In this document: piece after piece, positions 8,228 to 16,515 of the stretch | Numbering within the stretch: the first letter of the stretch is position 1 | Layout of the letters: the number at the start of each line of letters is the position of its first letter | Origin: Micromonospora echinospora | GTDB lineage: Bacteria > Actinomycetota > Actinomycetes > Mycobacteriales > Micromonosporaceae | DNA: 64,000 nucleotides | Reading direction: 5' to 3' | Assembly: GCF_014203425.1 (NCBI RefSeq) | Contig: NZ_JACHJC010000001.1 | Location: forward strand, 1,984,001-2,048,000 | Translations under genes and position numbers: made by a program | Notes under the pieces: model-generated | Seen by the model: only the letters and a program-made list of their open reading frames with translations | What the model was told of the DNA's origin: nothing | Databases searched by the model: none

Positions 8228-9240
8228 CCGGCGCGGCCGAGCCCGGGCTGACCGACCTCGCGCCGGACCAGCGGCTGCGCCGGCTGGAGCTGACAGTGAC
8301 CCGGCGGCTCGACGGCCTGCTGCACGGCCGGTACCGGGGCCTGCTGCCCGGACCGGGCAGCGAGGCCGCCGGCAGCCGGGAGTACCGCCCCGGTGAGGAC
8401 GAGGTACGCCGGATGGACTGGGCGGTCACCGCCCGGACCACGGTGCCGCACGTCCGCCAGGTCGACGCGGACCGGGAACTGACCACCTGGCTGCTCGTCG
8501 ACGCCAGCCCCAGCATGGAGTACGGCACCTCCACACTGGACAAACGGGAGCTGGCGGTGGCCGCGGTGGCCGCGATCGGCTTCCTCACCGCCGGAGTCGG
8601 CAACCGGCTCGGCGCGCAGGTGCTCACGCCCGACGGGCTGCGCCGCTTTCCGGCCCGCAGCGGGCGTACCCATCTGCTCGGGCTGCTCCGTGCGCTGCTC
8701 CGCGCTCCGCGTACCGACGACGGGCGGGACCCGGGCGGCGCGGCCGCGGCCGGCGCACGCCCGCCGGCCGCGGGGCCGGGCCTGGCCGACGGGCTGGACG
8801 GTCTCCAGCGCGTCGCCACCCGGCGCGGGCTCGTGGTGATCGTCTCCGATTTCCTCGACGAGCTGCCCGACGACCCGGACGCCGCGCCACCGCCCTGGGC
8901 GGCCGCGCTGCGCCGCCTCGCGGTACGGCACCAGGTGCTCGCGGTCGAGGTGACCGACCCGCGTGAGCTGGAGCTGCCCGACGTCGGGCTGATCACGCTC
9001 GTCGACCCGGAGAGCGGTCGGCACCGCGAGGTGTGGACCGGCGACCCCGACCTGCGCGAGCGGTACGCGCGCGCCGCCGCCGAGCAGCGCGAGCAGGTAC
9101 GCGACACGCTGCGCCGGGCCGGCGCCACCCACATGGCGCTGCGCACCGACCGGGACTGGTGCGCGGACGTGGTCCGGCACGTGCACGAGCAGCGCCGGCT
9201 GGCCACAGTGCCGGCCGCCGCCCGCGGAGGTGTCGCATGA
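8224..9240 (+). CDS. DUF58 domain protein
   Basis: A 338-residue soluble DUF58 protein. The signature region is the GSREYRPGEDEVRRMDWAVT block near residue 55, followed by a VWA-like segment with LLVDASPSMEYG, a MIDAS-type DxSxS motif that could bind a metal. Its ATG overlaps the MoxR stop by four bases (ATGA), so it is translationally coupled. DUF58 proteins are probable adaptors or substrates of MoxR ATPases; their precise role is unknown. Confidence 0.9.
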   Translation: MTGAAEPGLTDLAPDQRLRRLELTVTRRLDGLLHGRYRGLLPGPGSEAAGSREYRPGEDEVRRMDWAVTARTTVPHVRQVDADRELTTWLLVDASPSMEYGTSTLDKRELAVAAVAAIGFLTAGVGNRLGAQVLTPDGLRRFPARSGRTHLLGLLRALLRAPRTDDGRDPGGAAAAGARPPAAGPGLADGLDGLQRVATRRGLVVIVSDFLDELPDDPDAAPPPWAAALRRLAVRHQVLAVEVTDPRELELPDVGLITLVDPESGRHREVWTGDPDLRERYARAAAEQREQVRDTLRRAGATHMALRTDRDWCADVVRHVHEQRRLATVPAAARGGVA

Positions 9241-10196
9241 CCTGGCAGTCACCCGCCCGCCTCTGGCTGCTGCTCGCCGTCGTCGCGCTCGTCGCCGGTT
9301 ATCTGGTGCTGCAACGGCGGCAGAGCCGGTACGCGGTGCGCTTCACCAACCTGCGCCTGCTGGACCGGGTCGCCCCGCGCCGCCCGGCCTGGCGGCGGCA
9401 CGTCCCGGCGGGCCTGTTCCTCGCCATGCTGGCGCTGCTCGTGGTCGGGTTCGCCCGCCCCGAGGCGGAGGTGCGGGTCCCCCGGGAGCGGGCCACTGTG
9501 ATGGTGGCGGTCGACGTCTCCACCTCCATGCTCGCCGGTGACGTGGACCCGGACCGGCTGACAGCGGCCAAGGACGCCGGCCGCCGGTTCGTCGACGGGC
9601 TGCCGGACGAGTTCAACGTCGGCCTCGTCGCGTTCGCCGGCAGCGCCGCGGTGCTGGTGCCGCCGAGCACCGACCGGGAGGCGCTGCACGACGGAATCGA
9701 GCGGCTGGCCGAGGGCATCACCGGCGTGCAGGGCACAGCGATCGGCGAGGCGATAAGCACCTCGCTCGGCGCGGTCAAGAGCCTTGACGCCACCGCCGCG
9801 AAGGACCCGCCGCCGGCCCGGATCATCATCCTCTCCGACGGCGCGAACACCTCCGGGATGGACCCGATCGAGGCCGCCGACCAGGCCGTCGCCGCCAAGG
9901 TGCCGGTGCACACGATCTCCTTCGGCACGCCCGGTGGTTCGGTCGACCGGGGCGGCCGGGCGATCCAGGTGCCGGTGGACGGGCAGACGCTGCGGGCGGT
10001 CGCCGAGCAGACCGGTGGCGGCTTCCACGAGGCGTCCACGACCGCCGAACTGAAGGACGTCTACGAGGACATCGGCACCTCCGTCGGCTACCGCACCGAA
10101 CGGCAGGACATCTCGGCCCGCTTCATCGGCCTCGGGCTGGTCCTGGCGATGGGCGCCGCCGCCGGCTCGCTGCGGTGGTTCTCCCGCCTGCCCTGA
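9237..10196 (+). CDS. VWA-domain membrane protein (BatA-like)
   Basis: A 319-residue protein with two N-terminal membrane helices (about residues 7-24 and 58-78), an extracytoplasmic or cytoplasmic VWA domain carrying the MIDAS motif DVSTSM, and a C-terminal helix near residue 295. The ATG at 9237 overlaps the DUF58 stop by four bases; the frame extends further upstream but only as antisense-like Arg-rich sequence. It completes the MoxR-DUF58-VWA operon, probably involved in assembling envelope complexes. A second VWA gene, common in such operons, is absent; a secreted-type protease follows instead. Confidence 0.9.
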   Translation: MTWQSPARLWLLLAVVALVAGYLVLQRRQSRYAVRFTNLRLLDRVAPRRPAWRRHVPAGLFLAMLALLVVGFARPEAEVRVPRERATVMVAVDVSTSMLAGDVDPDRLTAAKDAGRRFVDGLPDEFNVGLVAFAGSAAVLVPPSTDREALHDGIERLAEGITGVQGTAIGEAISTSLGAVKSLDATAAKDPPPARIIILSDGANTSGMDPIEAADQAVAAKVPVHTISFGTPGGSVDRGGRAIQVPVDGQTLRAVAEQTGGGFHEASTTAELKDVYEDIGTSVGYRTERQDISARFIGLGLVLAMGAAAGSLRWFSRLP

Positions 10197-10241
10197 CCCG
10201 CACCACCACCGGACGACGGCACGACACGTGAGGAGCCAGGC

Positions 10242-11102
10242 ATGGCAGTGCAGACCGGACTCGGCGAGCCACGCGGTCCGTGGTTCGTCTCGCCGGAGCT
10301 GGACCCGGACGGGCGCGGCTACCGGGACGTACCCGGAGGCGGGCCGGACGGGGGACGCCGGAGCCTACGGCACCGGCTGCTGAGCGTGGCGGCGGTGGTG
10401 GCGCTCTCCACCGTCTCCGGCGCGGCGGCCGGCACCTGGGCGGCCGATCACGGCTCGCCGGGACCGACAGCGGCGTCCGCCGCTCCGGTGCCGGCGGAAC
10501 TGGTCACCGCCGCCGGCAAGACGGTGCCCGGCGTGGTCTCGGTGATGGTCGGGGGCCGCTCCGGCGCGTCCGCGTCCGGCTCCGGCTTCGCCATCGACAA
10601 CGAGCAGCACATCGTCACCAACGACCACATCCTGGCCCGGGGCGGCTCGGGCACGGTGACCGTGGAGACCTCGGACGGGCGTCGCTTCCCCGCCGAGGTG
10701 GTGGGCCGGGAGCCGGGCAGCGACCTCGCCGTGCTCAAGGTGCCCGCGTCGGCCGGGCTGCCGCCGCTGCCGCTGGCCAAGGCGAACTCGACCCGGGTGG
10801 GCGAGCCGGTGCTCGCGGTCGGGTCGCCGCTCGGGCTGGCCGGCACGGTCACCGCCGGTATCGTCAGCGCGCTCAACCGGCAGGTCCGGATCGGCAACGG
10901 CCGGCACACGGCGGTGCAGACCGACGCCTCCATCAACCCGGGCAACTCCGGCGGGCCGCTGGTGAACGCGCGCGGCGAGGTGGTCGGCGTGAACACCGCC
11001 ATCGCCACCATCGACGGCAACGGGTCCATCGGCATCGGCTTCGCCATCCCGATCGACCAGGTCCAGCAGACCGCCGACACCATCATCGGGCGGGGCGGCT
11101 GA
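10242..11102 (+). CDS. Trypsin-like serine protease (S1C/HtrA type, no PDZ)
   Basis: A 286-residue protein with a cytoplasmic tail, one membrane helix (about 46-66) and an extracellular chymotrypsin-fold domain. The triad is visible: His in IVTNDHIL, Asp in GSDLAVLKV and Ser in GNSGGPL. Unlike HtrA/DegP it ends right after the protease domain, with no PDZ. A GAGG lies 10 bp before the ATG. It follows the VWA gene by 45 bp and may be co-transcribed with the MoxR operon. Role inferred: envelope protein quality control. Confidence 0.9.
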   Translation: MAVQTGLGEPRGPWFVSPELDPDGRGYRDVPGGGPDGGRRSLRHRLLSVAAVVALSTVSGAAAGTWAADHGSPGPTAASAAPVPAELVTAAGKTVPGVVSVMVGGRSGASASGSGFAIDNEQHIVTNDHILARGGSGTVTVETSDGRRFPAEVVGREPGSDLAVLKVPASAGLPPLPLAKANSTRVGEPVLAVGSPLGLAGTVTAGIVSALNRQVRIGNGRHTAVQTDASINPGNSGGPLVNARGEVVGVNTAIATIDGNGSIGIGFAIPIDQVQQTADTIIGRGG

Positions 11103-11107
11103 GCCGT

Positions 11108-11127
11108 CGCGCGGGCCGCCCCGCGCG
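11108..11127 (+). terminator. GC-rich hairpin after the S1C protease gene
   Basis: Eight-base perfect arms (11108-11115, 11120-11127) with a CCGC loop directly after the stop codon; no T-run. Probably ends the MoxR-to-protease transcript. Confidence 0.5.
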
Positions 11128-11254
11128 GGCCGACCTGACGCCCCGCGCGGCGCTGACCTGCACAAGCGCCGCAAGGTCAGTGCGAACTGTCGGATATCCG
11201 GCATGGGATCATTGGGGCATAGAAATATTACGCTGAGTATGAATACTGGCGGAG

Positions 11255-11551
11255 GTGGAGCAAGCTGTCATTGCGGCCCTCCTCCTGGTGGGCCTGATCA
11301 TCGGCGTCGGTGTCGGCGCGTCCTACGCGCGTGCGAAGCGTGGCTGGACGGACTACCAGACGATCCGGACCAGCGTGCCGGGCGCCCGGCGCAACGCCTG
11401 GCTCGCGATCCGCGGCGTGGTCGTCAAGCTCGCCGTGATCGCCCTGCTGCTGGTCGGCGCGGCGGCGTACGCGGCCTCCGGCGGCGGCGAGGAACGGGCC
11501 GGTCCCACACCGAGCGCGACCCCCACCCCGACTCACCGCCCCGGGCGCTAG
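11255..11551 (+). CDS. Small two-helix membrane protein
   Basis: A 98-residue protein with hydrophobic segments at about 4-22 and 51-72 separated by a basic loop, and a Ser/Thr/Pro tail. It starts at GTG 11255 with GGCGGAG just upstream. An AT-rich stretch (GTATGAAT region, 11237-11244) immediately before could hold a -10 element. The stop is nine bases before arfB, which suggests co-transcription. I do not recognise a family. Confidence 0.65.
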   Translation: MEQAVIAALLLVGLIIGVGVGASYARAKRGWTDYQTIRTSVPGARRNAWLAIRGVVVKLAVIALLLVGAAAYAASGGGEERAGPTPSATPTPTHRPGR

Positions 11552-11560
11552 CCTCGGGGA

Positions 11561-11986
11561 GTGGACGACGGACTGCGGGTGACCGACCGGCTCGTGGTGC
11601 CCGCCGCCGAGCTGCGGGAACGGTTCTCCCGGTCGTCCGGGCCCGGCGGGCAGGGAGTGAACACCACCGACTCGCGGGTGGAGCTGAGCTTCGACCTGGG
11701 CGGCTCGCCGAGCGTGCCGGAGGCGCTGCGGGAACGGGCGCTGGCCCGGCTCGCCGGACGCCTGGTCGACGGCGTGCTGACCGTGACCGCCAGTGAGCAC
11801 CGCGCGCAACTGGCCAACCGGGAGGCCGCCCGGGCACGGATGGCCGCGCTGCTGCGCGAGGCGGTCGCGCCGCCGCCGAAGCCACGTCGCCCGACCCGCC
11901 CGTCGCGCGGCGCCAAGGAACGCCGCCTGGCCGAGAAGAAGCGCCAGTCCCAGCGCAAACGCGACCGCCGGGTGGACGGCGACTGA
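11561..11986 (+). CDS. arfB: Alternative ribosome-rescue factor ArfB (peptidyl-tRNA hydrolase)
   Basis: A 141-residue class I release-factor-like protein. The catalytic GGQ motif is in SSGPGGQGVNTTDSRVEL, and the C terminus is the expected Lys/Arg-rich tail (residues about 105-141) that enters the empty mRNA channel of stalled ribosomes. There is no codon-recognition domain, which separates it from PrfA/PrfB. It starts at GTG 11561. It hydrolyses peptidyl-tRNA on non-stop ribosomes (known for the family). Confidence 0.93.
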   Translation: MDDGLRVTDRLVVPAAELRERFSRSSGPGGQGVNTTDSRVELSFDLGGSPSVPEALRERALARLAGRLVDGVLTVTASEHRAQLANREAARARMAALLREAVAPPPKPRRPTRPSRGAKERRLAEKKRQSQRKRDRRVDGD

Positions 11987-12035
11987 CCGAAAATATGTTG
12001 AGCCGCCACGCGCGCCGCCCGGAGAATTTCGCCAC

Positions 12036-12608
12036 GTGATCGACTTCTCCGTCAAGCCCACGCTCACCGGCGAGCGCGTGGTGCTGCGCCCGTTCCACGA
12101 CGACGACCTGCCTGCGCTCGCCGGGATCCTGGCCGACCCGGAGGTGGCCCGGCTGACCGGCAGCCCGGCCGGCGAGACGTTCGAACCGGCCCGGCTGCGG
12201 GCCTGGTACGGCACCCGCAACAGGCAGGCCGACCGGCTCGACCTCGCGGTGGTGGACCGGGCGAGCGGCGCCTGCGTCGGCGAGGTCGTCCTCAACGAGT
12301 GGGACCGCGTCAACGCCGGCTGCAACTTCCGCACCCTGATCGGCCCGGGCGGGCGCGACCGCGGGCTCGGCACCGAGGCGGTCCGGCTGATCGTCGGGTA
12401 CGGCTTCGAACGGCTCGGCCTGCACCGCGTCAGCCTGGAGGTGTTCGCGTTCAACCCGCGTGCGCGCCGGGCGTACGAGAAGGTGGGCTTCGTCGCCGAG
12501 GGGACGCTGCGGCAGGTGCTGCGCGACGGCGACGGCTGGGTGGACGCCACCGTCATGTCGATCCTCGCGCCGGAGTGGGACCGGCACCGGGGACACCCGG
12601 AGGGTTGA
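12036..12608 (+). CDS. GNAT-family N-acetyltransferase (RimJ-like)
   Basis: A 190-residue acetyltransferase. The opening LTGERVVLRPFHDDDLPAL is typical of the RimJ/RimL subgroup, and the acetyl-CoA loop is GPGGRDRGLGTEA with the conserved NPRARRAYEKVGF motif near the end. GTG 12036 is preceded by GGAG at 12021-12024 and gives the family N terminus; the frame opens earlier inside arfB. Substrate unknown: an aminoacyl N terminus or a small amine are both possible. Confidence 0.87.
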   Translation: MIDFSVKPTLTGERVVLRPFHDDDLPALAGILADPEVARLTGSPAGETFEPARLRAWYGTRNRQADRLDLAVVDRASGACVGEVVLNEWDRVNAGCNFRTLIGPGGRDRGLGTEAVRLIVGYGFERLGLHRVSLEVFAFNPRARRAYEKVGFVAEGTLRQVLRDGDGWVDATVMSILAPEWDRHRGHPEG

Positions 12609-12633
12609 ACACCAGGCGTCGAAGCGCTTCAAT
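12605..12633 (+). promoter_or_regulatory. Candidate promoter with LacI-type operator before the SGNH-CBM2 gene
   Basis: TTGAAC (12605-12610), 17-bp spacer and TTCAAT (12628-12633) form a plausible promoter. The perfect palindrome GAAGCGCTTC (12621-12630) overlaps the spacer and the -10. The AGCGCT core is the half-site centre of LacI-family sugar repressors such as CebR, which control cellulolytic genes in actinomycetes. Position 66 bp ahead of a cellulose-binding protein makes the link reasonable, but it is inferred. Confidence 0.5.
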
Positions 12634-12695
12634 GCGTACGGGAGCATCAGGGCCGTCACCGACCACCACGTCACAGTGACAGGAGTTCCCCTCGC

Positions 12696-13835
12696 ATGTC
12701 CCGAAACCCCGTGCGCGCCGTGCTGACCACGCTCGCCGCGCTGCTACCGGTCCTCGCTCTCGGCCTCGCCCTCACCGCCACCACGCCGCCGGCCGCGGCG
12801 GCCGCCACGCCGATCCGCGTCATGCCGCTCGGCGACTCCATCACCGGGTCGCCCGGCTGCTGGCGCGCCCTGCTCTGGAACCGCCTCCAGTCCACCGGCC
12901 ACACCGACGTCGACTTCGTCGGCACGCTCGGGCCGCAGGGCTGCGGCGTGCCCTACGACGGCGACAACGAGGGGCACGGCGGCTACCTCGCGACGAACGT
13001 GGCGAACCAGAACCTGCTGCCCGGCTGGCTCGCCGCCACCCGCCCGGACGTCGTGCTGATGCACTTCGGCACCAACGACGTGTGGAGCAACATCGCGCCC
13101 GCCACGATCCTCGCGGCGTACTCGAAGCTGGTGGACCAGATGCGCGCCGCCAACCCGGCGACGACAATACTGGTCGCGAAGATCATCCCGATGAACCCGG
13201 CGAGCTGCCCGGAGTGCGGCCAGCGGACCGTGGCGCTCAACGCGCTCATCGACGGCTGGGCGGCCGGGAAGACCACCGCCGCCTCCCCGATCGTGGTCGT
13301 CGACCAGTGGACCGGGTTCAGCACCGCCACCGACACCTACGACGGGGTGCACCCCAACGCGGCCGGGGACCAGAAGATGTCCGACAGGTGGTATCCGGCG
13401 CTGGTCGCCGCGCTGGACCGCGCCACGCCCGGCCCGACCACGTCCCCGACCGTCAGCCCCACGCCGTCGCCCACACTCAGCCCGTCACCGACGACCAGCC
13501 CGTCGCCCACCGCGAGCCCGACGCCCACGGCCGGCGGCTGCACCGCCACCTGGCGCGTCGCCGGCCAGTGGCCGGGCGGATTCCAGGGGGAGGTGACCGT
13601 CCGCAACGACGGCGCCGCGTCGATCGCCGGCTGGACGGTCCGCTTCCCGCTCGCCGGCGGCCAGCGGATCAGCCAGGCGTGGAGCGCCGACGTGACGCAG
13701 AGCGGAACCACAGCGACCGCCCGGAACGCGGGCTGGAACGGCGTACTGGCCCCGGCCGCCCAGGCCACGTTCGGCTTCCTGGCCGAGGGAACCGTGCCGA
13801 GCCCGGCGCCGGCCCTGACCTGCGCGGCGAGCTAG
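12696..13835 (+). CDS. Secreted SGNH hydrolase with cellulose-binding domain (CBM2)
   Basis: A 379-residue exported enzyme. Order: Sec signal peptide (about 1-36, ending PAAAAA), SGNH/GDSL esterase domain with GDSIT (Ser), GTND (Asn) and DGVHPN (Asp-His), a Pro/Thr/Ser linker (about 245-283), and a family 2 carbohydrate-binding module starting CTATWRVAGQWPGGF and closed by a disulfide to the last Cys. Probably a carbohydrate esterase (acetyl-xylan or rhamnogalacturonan type) docked on cellulose. Regulation by a LacI-type repressor is suggested by the operator upstream. Confidence 0.92.
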   Translation: MSRNPVRAVLTTLAALLPVLALGLALTATTPPAAAAATPIRVMPLGDSITGSPGCWRALLWNRLQSTGHTDVDFVGTLGPQGCGVPYDGDNEGHGGYLATNVANQNLLPGWLAATRPDVVLMHFGTNDVWSNIAPATILAAYSKLVDQMRAANPATTILVAKIIPMNPASCPECGQRTVALNALIDGWAAGKTTAASPIVVVDQWTGFSTATDTYDGVHPNAAGDQKMSDRWYPALVAALDRATPGPTTSPTVSPTPSPTLSPSPTTSPSPTASPTPTAGGCTATWRVAGQWPGGFQGEVTVRNDGAASIAGWTVRFPLAGGQRISQAWSADVTQSGTTATARNAGWNGVLAPAAQATFGFLAEGTVPSPAPALTCAAS

Positions 13836-13879
13836 AGCCGTCGCGCCCGCTCCCCGCGTCGCGTGCCGGCCGGCTCCGC

Positions 13880-14764
13880 TCAGCGGCTGCCGGCCGGCAC
13901 CGCCCGGTCCAGCGCGGCCAGCAGCCGGGACCGCAGCCCGGCGGCACGCTCGGCGAACCCGCGCTGCGCGGCGGCGTACTCGGCCCGGCCCTCCGGGGTC
14001 TCCACAGGCACCGGCGGATACCCCAGACCGGCCAGGTCGTACGGGCTGGCGCGCATGTCCAACGTCCGGATCTCCCGGGCCAGCTCGAAGCAGTCGGCCA
14101 CGAGTTCCGAGCAGACCAGCGGAGACAGCTTGTACGCCCACTTGTAGAGATCCATGTTGGCGTGCAGGCAGCCCGGCTGCTCCAGCGCGTGCTGGCTCTC
14201 CCGGGTCGGCTGGAGCACGTTCAACGGGCGGGCCGGCGCGGTGAAGAAGCGGAACGCGTCGAAGTGGCTGCACCGCACGCCGCGCTCCTCGACCACCGCC
14301 GCCGTCCGCGCCGGACTCAGCCGCAGCGGCCAGGAGTTGTGCCGTACCTGCTCCTGGGTCTGCCGGTAGACCATCGCCCACTCGTGCATGCCGAAGCAGC
14401 CGAACTGCGCCGGACGCCCGGCGGTCGCCGCCAGCAGCGTACGGATCCAGGCGATCGACTCCGCGCGCCGCGCGCGTACCCGATCGGTGTCGAGGGTGAG
14501 CCCGGCGGCGCTCGCCGTGTAGTCCGGGCCGAAACCGGCCGCGTCTGCGTCGCGCAGCGCCACGCCCGCGCCCGGGTGCCAGCGGCGCAGCTGGGCCGGG
14601 CGGTACGAGTAGTACGTGAAGAGGAAGTCCTCCACCGGGTGCTTCACGCCCGTCCGGCGGCGGCCCAGATGCGGCGTCAGCCACGCGTCCACCCGCTCCT
14701 CGTGGGCGTGCCGGCGCGCCTGCCAGTCGGCGACGTCGAGCGCGGGGGCGAGGGCGGCGGTCAC
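13880..14764 (-). CDS. Conserved actinobacterial protein (family often labelled 3-methyladenine DNA glycosylase)
   Basis: A 294-residue soluble protein. Characteristic stretches are KHPVEDFLFTYYSYRPAQL near residue 40, FGMHEWAMVYR near 125 and the SHFDAFRFFT segment near 165. To my knowledge close relatives are often labelled 3-methyladenine DNA glycosylase in databases, but no helix-hairpin-helix or AlkA/MPG motif is evident, so I treat the enzymatic name as unproven. Many conserved His, Glu and Asp residues hint at a metal site. It is a single gene convergent with the SGNH-CBM2 gene. Confidence 0.75.
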   Translation of the reverse strand: MTAALAPALDVADWQARRHAHEERVDAWLTPHLGRRRTGVKHPVEDFLFTYYSYRPAQLRRWHPGAGVALRDADAAGFGPDYTASAAGLTLDTDRVRARRAESIAWIRTLLAATAGRPAQFGCFGMHEWAMVYRQTQEQVRHNSWPLRLSPARTAAVVEERGVRCSHFDAFRFFTAPARPLNVLQPTRESQHALEQPGCLHANMDLYKWAYKLSPLVCSELVADCFELAREIRTLDMRASPYDLAGLGYPPVPVETPEGRAEYAAAQRGFAERAAGLRSRLLAALDRAVPAGSR

Positions 14765-14798
14765 GCACCCCAGGGTACGACCGCCGCCCGTCGCCGGG

Positions 14799-16304
14799 TC
14801 AGGGCACGTCCACCCGCACGCCCGCGGAGAAGACGCCGCTGCGCAGCTCCAGCCGCTTCGGCGGCTCGTCGCCGCGCATGGTGAACACCAGCGGCAGCAG
14901 CACCCGCCGCCCGGCGGCCACCGGCTGGGAGAAGACGTCCCGGCCCAGGTTCGCCACCCGGGTCGCGTCCTCGTCGGCGGCCACCCAGTTCCCGCTCGGC
15001 AGGTACGCGCGCTGCAACTGCCCGTGCCAGGTCTGGTCCTCGTTCGTGACGTTGCGCACCCCGACCGTGGCCAGGCAGGGGCGCCCGCCGCCGGGCGCCG
15101 ACGGCAGGACGTTCGCGCCGCAGCTCACCCGGTAGACGGTGAACTCGAACGCGGTCTCCCGCAACGGCTGGCCCAGCCCGCCGGTGACGCTGCTGCCCAC
15201 CCACGCGCCGCTCGTCGGCTGCTTGGTGGTGTCCATCGCCGCCACCCGCTGCGTGGCCGACCACGCCGCCGCGCCGACCACGCCGGCCAGCACCGCCGCC
15301 GCCACGCCCACCACCAGCCAGACCGGCGGCCGGCGACGGCGGCTCGCGGGCGCCGGCACCGCCGTACGCGGATAGACGGTGCCCCGTTCGGCCGGGCCGC
15401 CGGTCGCGCCCTGCCCCGGTACGCCGCTTCCCGGCGCGGACATCGCGCCACCTCCGGGCGGGCCGGTGGACGTCGCGCCGCCTCGCGGCGTTCCGGTGGG
15501 CCTCGTGCCGCCTCCGGGTGCGCCGGAGGTCATGGTGCCGCCTCCGGTCGCGCCGGTGCCCGCCGTCGCGGCCGTGCGCCGGCGGCGGCGCCACACCGCC
15601 CACCACAGCACGCCCGCGGTGACCACCAGCAGCGCGGTGAACGCGGCAAGCAGCACCGGTGGCCGCCGCCAGGCCGGGGCGGCAGTCACCTGCGCCGCCG
15701 GGGCCGTCGCGGCACCCACCCAGGTCGCCGTGGCGCAGTCGTACGGGCGCGTGCCGTCGGTGCCGTAGACGCAGGTCGGCGCGGTCAGCGACCGGCCAGG
15801 GCCGGGGAGCGACAGCGCGGTGTGCAACGTGGTGGTGCTCTTCGCCGGCAGGCGCAGCCGCCAGGTCACCTCCCCGGCGCTGGACCCGGCGGGCCGGGTG
15901 GTCCGCCCACCGCCGGTGACCGCGGTGGCCCGCGACCCGCTCGGCAGCTCCTGCCGCACCATCGTGTCGACGGGCGCCGTGCCGGCGTTGCGGACCTCGA
16001 TCCGGTAACCCGGCGCCGGAGTGCCCGCCGCGCCGACCGCCACGCTCACCGGCGGCATCGACGGGCGGACCGGAGCTGGGCCGGTGGTCGGCACCGCCGG
16101 GGGGACCGCCGGCACGCCGGTCGGGATCGGGGTCGCTCCCGCGCCGGGCAGGGCGACCGGGACGGCGGCCGGCGGTGGAGCCGGTTGAGCGGGGGTGGCG
16201 GCCGCGCGGGGCGTCGCCGGGGACAGCGCCGGTACGGCGGCGATGACGCCGAGGCAGTTCACGAACACTGCCAGGGCCCTGTGGTGTCGTCTCGATGCAG
16301 GCAT
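14799..16304 (-). CDS. Large envelope protein with two membrane helices and two extracytoplasmic domains
   Basis: A 501-residue protein. Order: signal-like segment (about 8-36), Pro/Ala-rich linker, a beta domain with YRIEVRNAGTAPVDTMVRQEL (DUF11/CARDB-like) and two Cys, a membrane helix (about 220-243), a Gly/Thr/Pro-rich low-complexity segment, a second helix (about 325-348), and a C-terminal beta domain with two Cys and TVGVRNVTNEDQTWHG resembling DUF4352. The second half alone looks like a stand-alone DUF4352 membrane protein, so this is probably a fusion of two envelope proteins. Function unknown. Confidence 0.7.
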   Translation of the reverse strand: MPASRRHHRALAVFVNCLGVIAAVPALSPATPRAAATPAQPAPPPAAVPVALPGAGATPIPTGVPAVPPAVPTTGPAPVRPSMPPVSVAVGAAGTPAPGYRIEVRNAGTAPVDTMVRQELPSGSRATAVTGGGRTTRPAGSSAGEVTWRLRLPAKSTTTLHTALSLPGPGRSLTAPTCVYGTDGTRPYDCATATWVGAATAPAAQVTAAPAWRRPPVLLAAFTALLVVTAGVLWWAVWRRRRRTAATAGTGATGGGTMTSGAPGGGTRPTGTPRGGATSTGPPGGGAMSAPGSGVPGQGATGGPAERGTVYPRTAVPAPASRRRRPPVWLVVGVAAAVLAGVVGAAAWSATQRVAAMDTTKQPTSGAWVGSSVTGGLGQPLRETAFEFTVYRVSCGANVLPSAPGGGRPCLATVGVRNVTNEDQTWHGQLQRAYLPSGNWVAADEDATRVANLGRDVFSQPVAAGRRVLLPLVFTMRGDEPPKRLELRSGVFSAGVRVDVP

Positions 16305-16515
16305 ACCAACGAACCTCCGGAACCGAAGCTATGGGCCGAGGGCTGCCGGGCGGGTACGAAGCCGCCATTCCCGCCCCGTCCGGCGCGATCCGGCGTACCC
16401 TGCCGCCCTCTCGCCGGTCCGGCGCCGACGCCCGGCGAGGGTGTGGCGCGGGCGGCCGGGCGCGCCACCTGCCGGTGTCCGCCGGGTGACACGCGGGCGG
16501 GGATAGATTGGCCGG

